The translations under genes and the position numbers were made by a program. This document shows positions 1 to 8,357 of a stretch of 64,000 nucleotides of DNA, piece after piece. Each line of letters opens with the position of its first letter. Position 1 is the first letter of the stretch. Origin of the DNA: Luteimonas endophytica (GTDB taxonomy: Bacteria > Pseudomonadota > Gammaproteobacteria > Xanthomonadales > Xanthomonadaceae); assembly GCF_029887875.1 (NCBI RefSeq), contig NZ_JARXRM010000025.1, positions 62,001-126,000 of the forward strand, read 5' to 3'. Under the pieces are notes generated by a model, which was not told where the DNA came from, made no database searches, and worked only from the letters and a program-made list of their open reading frames with translations.

Positions 1-992
1 TGCAGCTCACCGCGCCGCTGCAGCTGCGGGCGGCGCCGCGGCCGGAGCCGCCCAGGGTCGGCGGCGACGTCCGCATCGCCACCCTCAACCTCGAGAACCT
101 GTTCAACGGCGACGGCCGCGGCGGCGGCTTCCCGACCGAACGCGGCGCACGCTCGCCGCGGGAGCTGGCGGCGCAGCTGGAGCGGCTGGCGGCGACCGTG
201 GCGGCGCTCGACCCCGACGTGCTGGCGGTGGCCGAGCTGGAGAACGACGGCTACGCGCCGACCTCGAGCATCGCCCAGCTGGCCGCGGCGCTGGGCCGCG
301 GCGGCGCCGAGTGGCGCTTCGCCGACCCCGGCCAGGGACCGGGCGAGGACGCGATCCGGGTCGGGCTGCTGCACCGTGCCGACCGGGTGCGCGCCCTCGG
401 CGCTCCGGCCACGCTTGCCGGCGGACCGTTCGGCGAACTCAGCCGCAGCCCGCTGGCGCAGGCCTACGTGCCGGTCGCCGAAGGCAGCGACGCCGGCGCG
501 GCGTTCGTGGTGGTCGCCAACCACTTCAAGTCCAAGGGCTGCGGCGAAGCGCGGGGCGCGGAACGCGACCAGGGCGACGGCCAGGGCTGCTGGAACGCCG
601 CACGCACCGATTCGGCGCGGCGCCTGGGGCGCTGGCTGGAACAGGACCCGACCGGGTCCGGATCCGATCTGCTGGCGATCCTCGGCGATCTCAACGCCTA
701 CACCCAGGAGGATCCGATCCGCACCCTGCTCCGGGCCGGCTGGCAGGATGCGCTCGGCGATGCCGGCGAGGCGTACACCTACGTCCACGAGGGCCAGGCC
801 GGGCGGCTCGACCATGCGCTGCTGAGCCCGGCCCTGGCGGCGCGCCTGGCGGGCGCGGCGATCTGGCACGTCAATGCGGATGAACCGCAGAACGTCGGCT
901 ATCGCGCGGGCAACGGCGCGGAACGGCAGGGCCCCTGGCGCAGTTCCGATCACGATCCGGTCCTGCTCGGGCTGCGCCTGCGCACACCGTGA
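1..992 (+). CDS. Endonuclease/exonuclease/phosphatase family extracellular nuclease, C-terminal part (5' truncated)
   Basis: The reading frame is already open at the window edge (codons start at base 3), so the N-terminus lies outside. The visible part is a complete EEP-fold catalytic domain of the ExeM/NucH type. It has LNLENLFN near the start, AVAELEND with the metal-binding Glu, the substrate loop VVANHFKSKGCG, ILGDLNAY (Asp-x-Asn) and the terminal SDHDPVLLGL. Family members are secreted or surface nucleases that often carry a lamin-tail or OB-fold domain upstream, which would be in the missing part. Two Cys pairs around CG...GCW fit an exported protein. The stop codon overlaps a possible GTG start of the next gene. 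Family assignment is secure; substrate (DNA versus RNA) is not visible. Confidence 0.88.
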   Translation, partial: QLTAPLQLRAAPRPEPPRVGGDVRIATLNLENLFNGDGRGGGFPTERGARSPRELAAQLERLAATVAALDPDVLAVAELENDGYAPTSSIAQLAAALGRGGAEWRFADPGQGPGEDAIRVGLLHRADRVRALGAPATLAGGPFGELSRSPLAQAYVPVAEGSDAGAAFVVVANHFKSKGCGEARGAERDQGDGQGCWNAARTDSARRLGRWLEQDPTGSGSDLLAILGDLNAYTQEDPIRTLLRAGWQDALGDAGEAYTYVHEGQAGRLDHALLSPALAARLAGAAIWHVNADEPQNVGYRAGNGAERQGPWRSSDHDPVLLGLRLRTP

Positions 993-1018
993 ACCCATCA
1001 CCCCCTATCATCGCGGGC

Positions 1019-1687
1019 ATGCAGACCCCACGCTTCCCGCAGCAGTCCGCCGCCCTCACCCTGCCCGGCCCGGCCGGCGCGCTGGAGCTGGCGGTGGACC
1101 TGCCCGACGAGGACGTCGCCGCGCGGCCGGTGGTGGCCATCCTCTGCCATCCCTTGCCCACCGAGGGCGGCACCATGCACAACAAGGTGGTGACCATGGC
1201 CGGCCGCGCGCTGCGCGAGCTCGGCGCCACCACGGTGCGCTTCAACTTCCGCGGCACCGGCCAGTCGGAAGGCGAGTTCGACGACGGCGAGGGCGAGCTG
1301 GACGATCTGCGCGCGGTCGCCGCCTGGGTGCGCGCCTGCCGCCCCGACGATGCGCTGTGGCTGGCCGGCTTCAGCTTCGGCGCCTACGTCAGCCTGCGCG
1401 CCGCCGCCGGGCTGAAGCCGGGCATGCTGATCTCGATCGCACCGCCGGCCGGGCGCTGGGATTTCGACGCGATCGAGCTGCCGGCCTGTCCCTGGCTGGT
1501 GATCCAGGGCGAGGCCGACGAGATCGTCGATCCGCAGGCGGTCTACGACTGGCTGGACACCAGCAAGGCCGAGGCCGAGCTGGTGCGGATGCCCGACACC
1601 AGCCACTTCTTCCACCGCAAGCTGATGGACCTGCGCGGCGCGATCAAGAACGGCGTGCGCCAGTACCTGCCCGGCGCGGATGGCTGA
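1019..1687 (+). CDS. Alpha/beta hydrolase (COG2945-like)
   Basis: This is a soluble serine hydrolase of about 222 residues with no signal peptide. The nucleophile elbow is GFSFG (about residue 115), preceded by the oxyanion-region sequence CHPLPTEGG and the HNKVV motif that characterises this small cytoplasmic subfamily. The acid is probably in GEADEIVD and the catalytic His in DTSHFFHRK near the C-terminus. An in-frame GTG at 989 could extend the protein by ten residues, but the ATG at 1019 fits the start of the fold better. The stop overlaps the zapE start by eight bases, so the two genes are probably translationally coupled. Substrate unknown. Confidence 0.82.
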   Translation: MQTPRFPQQSAALTLPGPAGALELAVDLPDEDVAARPVVAILCHPLPTEGGTMHNKVVTMAGRALRELGATTVRFNFRGTGQSEGEFDDGEGELDDLRAVAAWVRACRPDDALWLAGFSFGAYVSLRAAAGLKPGMLISIAPPAGRWDFDAIELPACPWLVIQGEADEIVDPQAVYDWLDTSKAEAELVRMPDTSHFFHRKLMDLRGAIKNGVRQYLPGADG

Positions 1688-2831
1688 CGCAGGGGCGGCG
1701 CCAGCGCCCTCGGAGGTCTACGCCGCCGGCGTCGCCCGCGGCGACTGGCAGGACGACGCGGCCCAGCGCGCGGTGCTGCGCGAGCTCGACCGCATCCACC
1801 GGGCGCTGGACCGGGCCGCGGGCCGCGGCGGACTGCTGGGCCGGCTGTTCGGCGGCGGCCGCGACCCCGTGCCGGGGCTCTACCTCTGGGGCGGCGTGGG
1901 CCGCGGCAAGACCTTCCTGATCGACCTGTTCTTCCGCGGCCTGCCGCTGCGCGATCTCAAGCCCGAAGTCCTGGAGAGCGGCGGCGGCGACGGGGACGGC
2001 AAGCGCCGCACCCATTTCCATCGCTTCATGCGCGAGGTGCATGCCGCGCTGCGCGCCCACAGCGGCGAGCGCGACCCGCTTTCGGCGATCGTGCACGGCT
2101 GGCGCGACGCCGGGCTGCGGGTGCTGGTGCTCGACGAGTTCTTCGTCAGCGACATCGGCGACGCGATGCTGCTGGCGCGACTGCTCGAGCGGATGTTCGC
2201 CGAGCGGATGGTGCTGGTCACCAGCTCGAACACGCCACCGTCGGAGCTCTATCGCGAAGGCCTGCAGCGGGTGCGGTTCCTGCCCGCCATCGCTCTCATC
2301 GAACGACATTGCGCGGTGCTGCGCATGGACAGCGACACCGATTACCGGCTGCGCGCGCTGACCCGTTCGCCGGTCTACCGCACGCCGCTCGACGAGGGCG
2401 CCGACGACTGGCTGAGGCGGCGCTGGCGCGAGCTGGGCGGCGACGAGGGCCATCGCGACGCCGGGATCGAGGTGGAGGGGCGCCGCATTCCCGTACGTGC
2501 GCGCAGCCCGGGCATGGCCTGGTTCGATTTCGACGCGCTTTGCGAGGGCCCGCGCGGCGCCAGCGACTACATCGAGATCGCGCGCGAGTTCCACACCGTG
2601 CTGCTCGGCGCGGTGCCGGTACTGGACGCCACCCGCGACGACGCGGCGCGGCGCTTGGTCACCCTGGTCGACGAGCTCTACGACCGCCAGGTCAACCTGG
2701 TCTGCACCGCCGCCGCCGCGCCGCCGGAGCTGTACACGGGCGAACGCCTGGCCGGCGCCTTCGAACGCACCGCCTCGCGCCTGATCGAGATGCGCAGCGC
2801 CGAGTACCTGGCGCGCGAACACCGCTGCTGA
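1680..2831 (+). CDS. zapE: Cell division ATPase ZapE (AFG1-like)
   Basis: AFG1/LACE1-type AAA ATPase of 383 residues, the usual ZapE length. It has Walker A GGVGRGKT (about residues 71-78), the family sequence HFHRFM shortly after, Walker B VLVLDEFFVSD, and the sensor region LVTSSNTPPSELY with the YREGLQR extension. In E. coli ZapE binds FtsZ and destabilises Z-rings under stress. The ATG lies inside the end of the preceding hydrolase gene (ATGGCTGA overlap). The insertion GGGDGDGKRR around residue 100 is longer than I would expect, but the domain is intact. Confidence 0.9.
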   Translation: MADAGAAPAPSEVYAAGVARGDWQDDAAQRAVLRELDRIHRALDRAAGRGGLLGRLFGGGRDPVPGLYLWGGVGRGKTFLIDLFFRGLPLRDLKPEVLESGGGDGDGKRRTHFHRFMREVHAALRAHSGERDPLSAIVHGWRDAGLRVLVLDEFFVSDIGDAMLLARLLERMFAERMVLVTSSNTPPSELYREGLQRVRFLPAIALIERHCAVLRMDSDTDYRLRALTRSPVYRTPLDEGADDWLRRRWRELGGDEGHRDAGIEVEGRRIPVRARSPGMAWFDFDALCEGPRGASDYIEIAREFHTVLLGAVPVLDATRDDAARRLVTLVDELYDRQVNLVCTAAAAPPELYTGERLAGAFERTASRLIEMRSAEYLAREHRC

Positions 2832-2835
2832 GCGC

Positions 2836-3642
2836 TCAGGCGCCATGGCGCAGCGCCGCGCGCACCGCCTCCAGGTAGCCGCTGCCGAACAGGTTGAGGT
2901 GGTTCAACAGGTGGTACAGGTTGTAGACGGGCGCCCGCCCGCGCCAGCCCGCATCGGCGGCGGCGGCTTCGCGATAGGCGGCGAAGAACGGCGCCGGCGG
3001 CTCGCCGAACAGCGTCAGCATCGCCAGTTCGGCCTCGGCCCAGCCGTAGTGCGCCGCGCCGGCGTCGATCAACGCCAGCTCGCCGTCGCCGCAGGGGTGC
3101 AGGTTGCCGCTCCACAGGTCGCCGTGCAGCAGCGAAGGTGGCTGCGCCGGGATCCGCGCCGGCAGCGCGGCACACAGGCGTTCGATGCGCGCGACGTCGG
3201 CGGCCGCGAGGCGGCCGGCCTCGCGCGCGCGGCGGGCCTGCGGCAACAGCCGGCATTCGGCGAAGAAGCGCCAGCCGTCGTCCATCGGCGTGTTCGGCTG
3301 GGCGCCATCGCCGCACCAGCCGTCGCGGTCCAGGCCGAACCGCTCGCCGGTGCGGGCATGCTGCCGCGCCAGCGCGGCGCCGGCGCGCGCCCAGGCGTCG
3401 CGATCCGGGCGGCCGCGGCCGAGATCGGCGAGCACCAGCGCATCGTCCGCCACCGCGACCACCTCCGCCACGCGTAGCGCCCGCGCGCCGCCCAGCAGCC
3501 GGAGCCCGTGCGCCTCCATGGCGAAGAACCCGGCCGGCGCGCCGCGGCGGCGCTTGACCACCACCGCGCGGCCGTCGTCCAGGCGCAGCCGGTGCAGGCC
3601 ATCGCCGAGCGCGTCGAGGCGGGTCCGCAGCGTCGCATCCAT
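2836..3642 (-). CDS. Fructosamine kinase family protein
   Basis: 268 residues with the aminoglycoside-phosphotransferase/fructosamine-kinase fold. The Brenner motif LLHGDLWSGN holds the catalytic Asp, followed by LIDAGAAHYGWAEAELAML carrying the Mg-binding acid in the place of DPA, and the late segment NLYHLLNHLNLFG typical of the bacterial FN3K group. The family phosphorylates Amadori products on glycated proteins or amines, leading to deglycation. The reading frame is open far upstream (to about 4005), but the ATG at 3642 gives the family N-terminus. It converges with zapE with a 4-bp gap. I see no strong promoter; a repeat element lies 85 bp upstream. Confidence 0.85.
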   Translation of the reverse strand: MDATLRTRLDALGDGLHRLRLDDGRAVVVKRRRGAPAGFFAMEAHGLRLLGGARALRVAEVVAVADDALVLADLGRGRPDRDAWARAGAALARQHARTGERFGLDRDGWCGDGAQPNTPMDDGWRFFAECRLLPQARRAREAGRLAAADVARIERLCAALPARIPAQPPSLLHGDLWSGNLHPCGDGELALIDAGAAHYGWAEAELAMLTLFGEPPAPFFAAYREAAAADAGWRGRAPVYNLYHLLNHLNLFGSGYLEAVRAALRHGA

Positions 3643-3727
3643 GGCACCGATTCTCGCCGCAACCGCGCGTTCGCGCAGCGGGTTGCCGACACGCCGGCGG
3701 CGGCTCGCGGCCGTGGCCTTCCTCTCC

Positions 3728-3790
3728 TGTAGGAGCGTGCCATGCACGCGAAGGCCGGCGCGGCTGGACACGCCCGCAACTGCCGCCACT
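3728..3790 (+). repeat. Intergenic REP-like repeat, copy 1
   Basis: Begins TGTAGGAGCGTGCCATGCACGCG. The core GCGTGC-CAT-GCACGC is a perfect 6-bp inverted repeat around CAT. It is followed by AAGGCCGGCGCGGCTGG. Matching elements lie at 18538, 23561 and (reverse) 55985. It sits between two minus-strand genes, with no coding overlap. Confidence 0.75.
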
Positions 3791-3830
3791 CCGGCCGGAG
3801 CCGCCTGCGGGCGTCGCGACCGTGGGCGGC

Positions 3831-4748
3831 CTACGGACCGGGGGTCGCCACCAGCCCGCGCAGGAAGGCGTCGACCGCTTCGGTGTAGGCCCCGGGCTGG
3901 CCGAGCTCGCGGTTGATGGCCATGTGCGACAGCGGCTGCGGCAGCACCTCCACGCGCGCGCCCAGCGTGGCCGCCTTCTCCGCCAGCGCGTGCGCCTGCG
4001 GGCACGCGTCGGGCCGCCGCTGCGCGCAGACCGCCAGCATCGGCAGCGCGTCGCGCGCCAGCGCATGCCAGGGCGAGGCGGCGACCCAGTCGCTGCGCGC
4101 TTCGCCGAAGGCGCGGTCGTACAGGCGCGGGCGGCGCGGCAGCGCCATCATCTGCGGCACGTCCATCGCCGCGCTGTCCAGCGCCACCACGCCGCGCGGC
4201 GGGGCGGCGCCGGCGTCCCGCAGCCGCGCCGGATCGGCGCCGAGCAGGGCCGCCAGGTGGGCGCCGGCGGAGTGCCCCATCAGGACCACGCGGTCCGGAT
4301 CGGCGCCCCAGTCCGGTGCCGCGGCCTGCACCCGCGCGAGCGCACGGGCGACGTCGCCGGCCTGCTGCAGCGGCGCGGCCTCGGGCAGCAGCCGGTAGTT
4401 GGTCGACACCAGCACCCAGCCGCGCGCCAGCCAGTGCCGCGCCTTGTCCGGGATCAGCCCGGGATGGTCCTTGTCGCCGTGCGCCCAGCCGCCGCCGTGC
4501 ACCAGCAGCAGCACCGGCGCGCGCGCGGCGCGCGCCGGCAGGTAGACGTCGAAGCGCTGGCGCGGGTGCTCGCCATAGGCGATGTCGCGCAGCACCCGGG
4601 TGCCGGCCGGAAGCTCGCCGGCATCGGTCCGGTGCGGGGCGTCGCGGAGCGCGCGCCAGCGCGCCAGCGGCCCGTGGGCGTCGTCGGCGGCGGCCGGCGC
4701 CAGCAGCGCGAACGCGAGCAGCAGGGTCGTGAGGGGATGGTGCGGCAT
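3831..4748 (-). CDS. Exported alpha/beta hydrolase (esterase/lipase, HSL-like)
   Basis: 305 residues beginning with a signal peptide (MPHHPLTTLLLAFALLAPAAA, cleavage near AAA-DD). The mature protein has the oxyanion-hole motif HGGGWAHGD, the nucleophile elbow GHSAG in the middle, an acidic residue near the C-terminal third and a late SHMAINRELG with the probable catalytic His. This is the acetyl-esterase/carboxylesterase pattern, acting in the periplasm or outside. ATG 4748 is chosen because it starts the signal peptide; the open frame upstream only runs antisense to the kinase gene. It lies 19 bp downstream of envZ in the same orientation and could be read through from it. Confidence 0.82.
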   Translation of the reverse strand: MPHHPLTTLLLAFALLAPAAADDAHGPLARWRALRDAPHRTDAGELPAGTRVLRDIAYGEHPRQRFDVYLPARAARAPVLLLVHGGGWAHGDKDHPGLIPDKARHWLARGWVLVSTNYRLLPEAAPLQQAGDVARALARVQAAAPDWGADPDRVVLMGHSAGAHLAALLGADPARLRDAGAAPPRGVVALDSAAMDVPQMMALPRRPRLYDRAFGEARSDWVAASPWHALARDALPMLAVCAQRRPDACPQAHALAEKAATLGARVEVLPQPLSHMAINRELGQPGAYTEAVDAFLRGLVATPGP

Positions 4749-4767
4749 CGAAGCCTCCCGGCGCGGG

Positions 4768-6051
4768 TCAGTGGCCGCGGACCACGAGCACCGCCCGCAG
4801 CCCGCGTGGTGGGTTGGGGAGCAGGCGCAGCTCGCCGTGGTGCTGGCGCGCGACCCGTTCGGCGATCGCCAGGCCGAGCCCGGAACCGCCGCCGGCGCCG
4901 TGCGCGAACGGCTGCAGCAGCCGCCGCGCCTCGTGGCGCCCGAGCCCCGGGCCGTGGTCGCCGATTTCGATGCGCCAGTGGTCCTGCTCGCGCGCCAGCG
5001 CCAGCGAGTACGGCGGCGCGCCATGGCGCTGGGCGTTGACCACCAGGTTCTCGACCGCACGCAGCAGCGCCATCGGCCGGCCGCGTGCCAGCGCCCGGTC
5101 CGGAACCTGCAGTTCCCAGGCGACGTCCGAAGCGCCGACCACGTTGCGGCAGATCTCGGCCAGGTCCACGGGCTCCACCGCCTCGTCGCGGCCGTCGCGG
5201 GCGTAGGCGATGAACTGCGACAGGATCGCGTCGATCTCGGCGATGTCGCGGTCGATGCCGGCCCGCAGTTCCGGATCCACCTCCGGCAGCAGCTCCAGCG
5301 CGAACTGCACGCGGGTCAGCGGGGTGCGCAGGTCGTGGGAAATGCCGGCCAGCATCACGTTGCGCTCGTCGCTCGCGGCGCGCATCGCCGTGCCCGCATC
5401 GACCATCGCCCGCGCCAGTTCGTCGACCTCGCGCGGGGCGCGGCCGCCGAGCGCTTCGCTGCCTTCGCCGCGGACCACCGCCGGCGCCTGGCGCGCGAGC
5501 CGCCGCAGCGGCTGCACCAGCCGCCGCGCGCACCAGGCCGCTGCGACCCACACCAGCAGCGCGCAGCCGAGCAGCAGCGCCACCGAGAACCGCCGCGCGT
5601 GCTCGCCGCGGCGCTCGTCGGTGAACGAGACCCAGAGCGGCTCGCTGGTGCCGAGCCGCAGCCAGGCCACGTTGCCGTCCCCGGCGCTGCCGCGGCCGAT
5701 GCGGATCTCGCGGGCCGGCGCGGACGGGCCGGTCTGCGCCGCCGCGCGCGCCTGCAGCGCGCGCATCAGCGGCGCCACCCGCCCGGCGGGCGGGGCCGGC
5801 GGCTCGCGGCGCACCTGCAGTCCCGCCTCGCGCAGCGCGGTCACCAGCGTTTCCCGCGAGCCGCTGCGCTCCAGCCGTTCCGCGACCGCGGCGAACGCCT
5901 GCATCGCCCGCAGCAGCTGGCCGCTGGCCGGGCCGACGGCCAGCTCGCGGCCCAGCACCGCGGCCAGCAGCGCCGCCCCCAGCAGCACCAGCGCGATCAC
6001 CAGCACCAGCTGGCCGAACACCCCGCGCGGCGGCAGCCGCCACCGGCTCAT
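4768..6051 (-). CDS. envZ: EnvZ-like sensor histidine kinase
   Basis: 427-residue inner-membrane kinase. TM1 is at about residues 11-35 (LVLVIALVLLGAALLAAV), with a periplasmic domain of roughly 120 residues and TM2 near FSVALLLGCALLVWVAAAW. A HAMP segment starts RRLVQPLRRL. The phospho-acceptor H-box GISHDLRTPLTRVQ closely resembles that of E. coli EnvZ. Downstream are the N-box ENLVVNAQRHG, G1 DHGPGLG and G2 GSGLGLAI. The start overlaps the ompR stop as ATGA, so the pair is one transcription unit. It phosphorylates the OmpR-type regulator encoded just upstream; the stimulus (osmolarity or pH in enterics) is not readable here. Confidence 0.88.
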   Translation of the reverse strand: MSRWRLPPRGVFGQLVLVIALVLLGAALLAAVLGRELAVGPASGQLLRAMQAFAAVAERLERSGSRETLVTALREAGLQVRREPPAPPAGRVAPLMRALQARAAAQTGPSAPAREIRIGRGSAGDGNVAWLRLGTSEPLWVSFTDERRGEHARRFSVALLLGCALLVWVAAAWCARRLVQPLRRLARQAPAVVRGEGSEALGGRAPREVDELARAMVDAGTAMRAASDERNVMLAGISHDLRTPLTRVQFALELLPEVDPELRAGIDRDIAEIDAILSQFIAYARDGRDEAVEPVDLAEICRNVVGASDVAWELQVPDRALARGRPMALLRAVENLVVNAQRHGAPPYSLALAREQDHWRIEIGDHGPGLGRHEARRLLQPFAHGAGGGSGLGLAIAERVARQHHGELRLLPNPPRGLRAVLVVRGH

Positions 6052-6770
6052 GCGGAGTCCTCCGGCGGCACGTAGACATAGCCCACGCCCCACACGGTCT
6101 GGATGAGCCGGGGATCGCGCGGATCGTCCTCCAGCACCCGGCGCAGGCGCGCGATCGCCACGTCGATGCTGCGCTCGTAGGCGTCGTGGCCGCGCCCCCT
6201 GGCCAGGCTCATCAGCCGGTCGCGCGACAGCGGCTGGCGCGGATGGCGCAGCAGCACCGCCAGCACCGCGAACTCCCCCGAGGTCAGGCGCAGCGGCGCG
6301 CCGCCGCGGGTGAGCAGGCGCCGGCCGAGGTCGAGCCGGAACGGCCCGAACGCGACCTCGCCACCGTCGGCCAGCGGCGCGCCCGGCCGGGCGGCGCCGG
6401 CACGGCGCAGCACCGCACGGATCCGCGCCAGCAGCTCGCGCGGGTTGACCGGCTTGGGCAGGTAGTCGTCGGCGCCCAGCTCGAGGCCGACGATGCGGTC
6501 GATGTCGTCGCCGCGCGCGGTCAGCATCACGATCGGGATCGCGTCGCCCTGGCCGCGCAGGCGCCGGCAGATGTCCAGGCCGCTGTCGCCGGGCAGCATC
6601 AGGTCGAGCACGATCAGGTCGAAGTGGCCGCGTTCGAGCGCGTGCGACAGCTGCGCCGCGTCGCCGACGCCCTTCACCGCGAACCCCTGCCCCTCCAGGT
6701 AGCGCGCCAGCAGCTCGCGCAGGCGCGCGTCGTCGTCGACCAGGAGGATGCGGGTGGCGGGTTCGTCCAT
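6048..6770 (-). CDS. ompR: OmpR-type response regulator
   Basis: 240 residues: receiver domain plus winged-helix effector. The acidic pocket is in LLVDDDARLR, the phospho-Asp is in LIVLDLMLPG, the switch Lys is in DYLPKPVNPRELLARIR, and the C-terminal domain ends QTVWGVGYVYVPP. The sequence follows E. coli OmpR unusually closely, including SGEFAVL and SRDRLM, and its kinase matches EnvZ, so the ompR/envZ names seem justified. The gene is transcribed divergently from the EF-hand gene at 6967. The 196-bp spacer contains a palindrome that may be an autoregulatory site. The start is ATG 6770, the first Met before the receiver domain. Confidence 0.9.
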   Translation of the reverse strand: MDEPATRILLVDDDARLRELLARYLEGQGFAVKGVGDAAQLSHALERGHFDLIVLDLMLPGDSGLDICRRLRGQGDAIPIVMLTARGDDIDRIVGLELGADDYLPKPVNPRELLARIRAVLRRAGAARPGAPLADGGEVAFGPFRLDLGRRLLTRGGAPLRLTSGEFAVLAVLLRHPRQPLSRDRLMSLARGRGHDAYERSIDVAIARLRRVLEDDPRDPRLIQTVWGVGYVYVPPEDSA

Positions 6771-6834
6771 GGCGGCACTATCGCGGCCGCCGCGGTGGCG
6801 GGCAAACCCCGCGGGCGGCGCGTTTTGCGACCAA

Positions 6835-6862
6835 ATGTGTCCGGCGCCGGCGCCCGACACAT
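6835..6862. promoter_or_regulatory. Inverted repeat in the ompR / EF-hand divergent spacer
   Basis: ATGTGTC (6835-6841) and GACACAT (6856-6862) are perfect inverted arms around a 14-bp GC-rich core. CCGGCG follows both arms on the plus strand. It lies 65 bp from the ompR start and 105 bp from the EF-hand start, where an operator for either gene could be. There is no poly-T, so it is not a terminator. The binding protein is unknown. Confidence 0.4.
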
Positions 6863-6966
6863 CCGGCGACAGAGCCGACATCCTCGCGCGCGGCGTCGGC
6901 GCTAGCGTGGGTCCTCCCCCCCGGCCATGGACGGCCACTTCCTTCACCCGCCTGGAGAACCGCCCG

Positions 6967-7257
6967 ATGCGCAACCCGACCTCCCGCCTGCTGCTGGCCG
7001 CCACCCTCGCGGCGCTATCCACCAGCGCCTGTGCCCAGAACAACTCGCGTGCCGAGCGATTCGCCCAGGCGATGCAGGAGCGTTTCACCACCGCCGACAC
7101 CAACCGCGACGGACGCATCAGCCGCGACGAGGCCAGCGCCGGGATGCCGCGCGTGGCCGAGCGCTTCGATGCGCTCGACACCGACTCGGACGGCCAGCTC
7201 TCGCGCGACGAACTGCGCGCCGCGGCCCAGCAGATGCGTGCCCAGCGCGGTCGTTGA
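6967..7257 (+). CDS. Small exported EF-hand calcium-binding protein
   Basis: 96 residues with a signal peptide (MRNPTSRLLLAATLAALSTSA, probable AxA-type cleavage at ACA-QN). Two canonical 12-residue EF-hand loops follow: DTNRDGRISRDE and DTDSDGQLSRDE, spaced about 27 residues apart, forming one EF-hand pair. Calcium-loop positions 1, 3, 5 and 12 are all D, N or E as required. The Cys in SAC lacks a proper lipobox, so a periplasmic soluble protein is more likely than a lipoprotein. The gene is divergent from ompR-envZ and could be part of its regulon, but that is inference. Short secreted EF-hand proteins are common in Xanthomonadaceae and mostly uncharacterised. Confidence 0.82.
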   Translation: MRNPTSRLLLAATLAALSTSACAQNNSRAERFAQAMQERFTTADTNRDGRISRDEASAGMPRVAERFDALDTDSDGQLSRDELRAAAQQMRAQRGR

Positions 7258-7261
7258 GCGT

Positions 7262-7531
7262 CCTGGACCGCAACTACGGCGGCGCGGCGATCGTGTTCGA
7301 CCGCCTGGTCGGCACGTTCCGCGAGGCGCGCGACGGCGTTCCGCTGCGCTACGGGCTGGTGCGGCCGGTGCGCAGCCGCAACCCGTTCCGGATCGCCTTC
7401 CACGCCTGGGCGGGCCTGTTCCGCGACCTGCGCGCGGCGCGCGCGAGGTCCTGCTCACGCTGTTCGGGCCGCCCGGCTACGGCCCGGGCGAAGCCGCGCG
7501 CGCGCAGCGCCGCGGCACGGCGGCGCGATAG
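7262..7531 (+). pseudogene. Sterol desaturase/fatty acid hydroxylase remnant (C-terminal part, frameshifted)
   Basis: Starting just after the EF-hand stop, one frame reads LDRNYGGAAIVFDRLVGTF, then YGLVRPVRSRNPFRIAFHAW and FRDLRAAR. This is the well-known C-terminal pattern of bacterial sterol desaturase family proteins (DRNYGG...WDRLFGT...YGL..P..S.NP). In the GC-rich run around 7431-7447 the frame shifts, and the other frame continues EVLLTLFGPPGYGPGEAAR to a stop at 7531, which matches the expected LFGPPGW ending. The histidine-rich catalytic half (HxxHH boxes, membrane segments) is absent upstream. It is a decayed, 5'-truncated gene, probably not translated. An assembly error could explain the frameshift but not the missing N-terminal half. 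Confidence 0.72.
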
Positions 7532-7583
7532 GCCCGCGAAGCGGCGGCAGGTACCATCTGCGCCTGTCTCCCGGAGCCCGGCG

Positions 7584-8357
7584 CTGAGAACGGTCCGCAC
7601 CACCCGCTACGTCACCCCGCTGCGCGAAGGCGGCTCGCTGCCGGCGGTGGTGGAGGCCGACGACCTGGGCATGTACGTGCTCAAGTTCCGCGGCGCCGGC
7701 CAGGGGCCGAAGGCGCTGGTGGCGGAATTGGTCGCCGGCGAACTGGCGCGGGCGCTCGGGCTGCCGGTGCCCGAGATCGTGAAGATGACGCTGGACCCGG
7801 AGCTGGCGCGGACCGAGGGCGACCCCGAGATCCAGGCGCTGATCCGCGCCAGCGCCGGCCTCAACGTGGGCCTGGACTACCTGCCCGGCGCAATCGCCTT
7901 CGACCCGGTGGCCGACCGCCCCGACGCCGACCTGGCCTCGGCGATCGTGTGGTTCGATGCCTACACCAGCAACGTCGACCGCACCGCGCGCAACCCGAAC
8001 CTGATGATGTGGCACCGCCAGCTGACGCTGATCGACCATGGCGCCGCGCTGTACTTCCACCACGACTGGGAAAACGCCGCCAAGGCCGCGCTCAGCCCGT
8101 TCCGGCTGGTGGCCGAGCACGTGCTGCTGCCGTTCGCGGACGCGCTGGAGGCGGCGGACGCGCGCCTGGCGACGGCGCTGGACGAGGCCGCGATCCGGCG
8201 GGTGCTGGCGCTGGTGCCGGACGCCTGGCTGGACCCGGCCGCGGATGCGGCAGCGGCGCGGTCGCGCCGCGAGGACTACGCCGACCACCTCTGCCGGCGC
8301 CTGCAGGCCCGCCATGTCTTCCTCGAGGAGGCCCTGCGTGCACGCGCATCTGTATGA
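7584..8357 (+). CDS. HipA-like kinase family protein (HipA_2 type)
   Basis: About 257 residues. The core includes YVLKFRGAGQGPKALVAEL, GELARALGLPVPEI, NVGLDYLPG, WFDAYTSNVDRTARNPNLM and LIDHGAALYFHHDW. These correspond to a kinase-like Lys, catalytic-loop Asp/Asn and a metal-binding Asp, the pattern of the compact HipA-related family that is usually followed by a DUF3037 gene, as here. The start is uncertain. The family N-terminus (RTV..TRYVTPLREGGSLPA) is encoded from 7587 on, but no ATG or GTG lies at the right place. CTG at 7584 would give it; otherwise a GTG near 7646 or the ATG at 7671 would shorten the protein. Substrate unknown; no evidence here for a toxin role. Confidence 0.72.
   Translation: MRTVRTTRYVTPLREGGSLPAVVEADDLGMYVLKFRGAGQGPKALVAELVAGELARALGLPVPEIVKMTLDPELARTEGDPEIQALIRASAGLNVGLDYLPGAIAFDPVADRPDADLASAIVWFDAYTSNVDRTARNPNLMMWHRQLTLIDHGAALYFHHDWENAAKAALSPFRLVAEHVLLPFADALEAADARLATALDEAAIRRVLALVPDAWLDPAADAAAARSRREDYADHLCRRLQARHVFLEEALRARASV

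Noticed and set aside
7016-7042. Lipobox in the EF-hand protein
   Set aside because: The residues before the Cys (STSA) lack Leu at -3, and an AxA site follows, so a soluble periplasmic form is more likely.
7031-7531. A 166-codon gene overlapping the EF-hand gene
   Set aside because: Only its last 30 codons are meaningful, as the shifted end of the sterol desaturase remnant; the rest is out of frame with the EF-hand protein.
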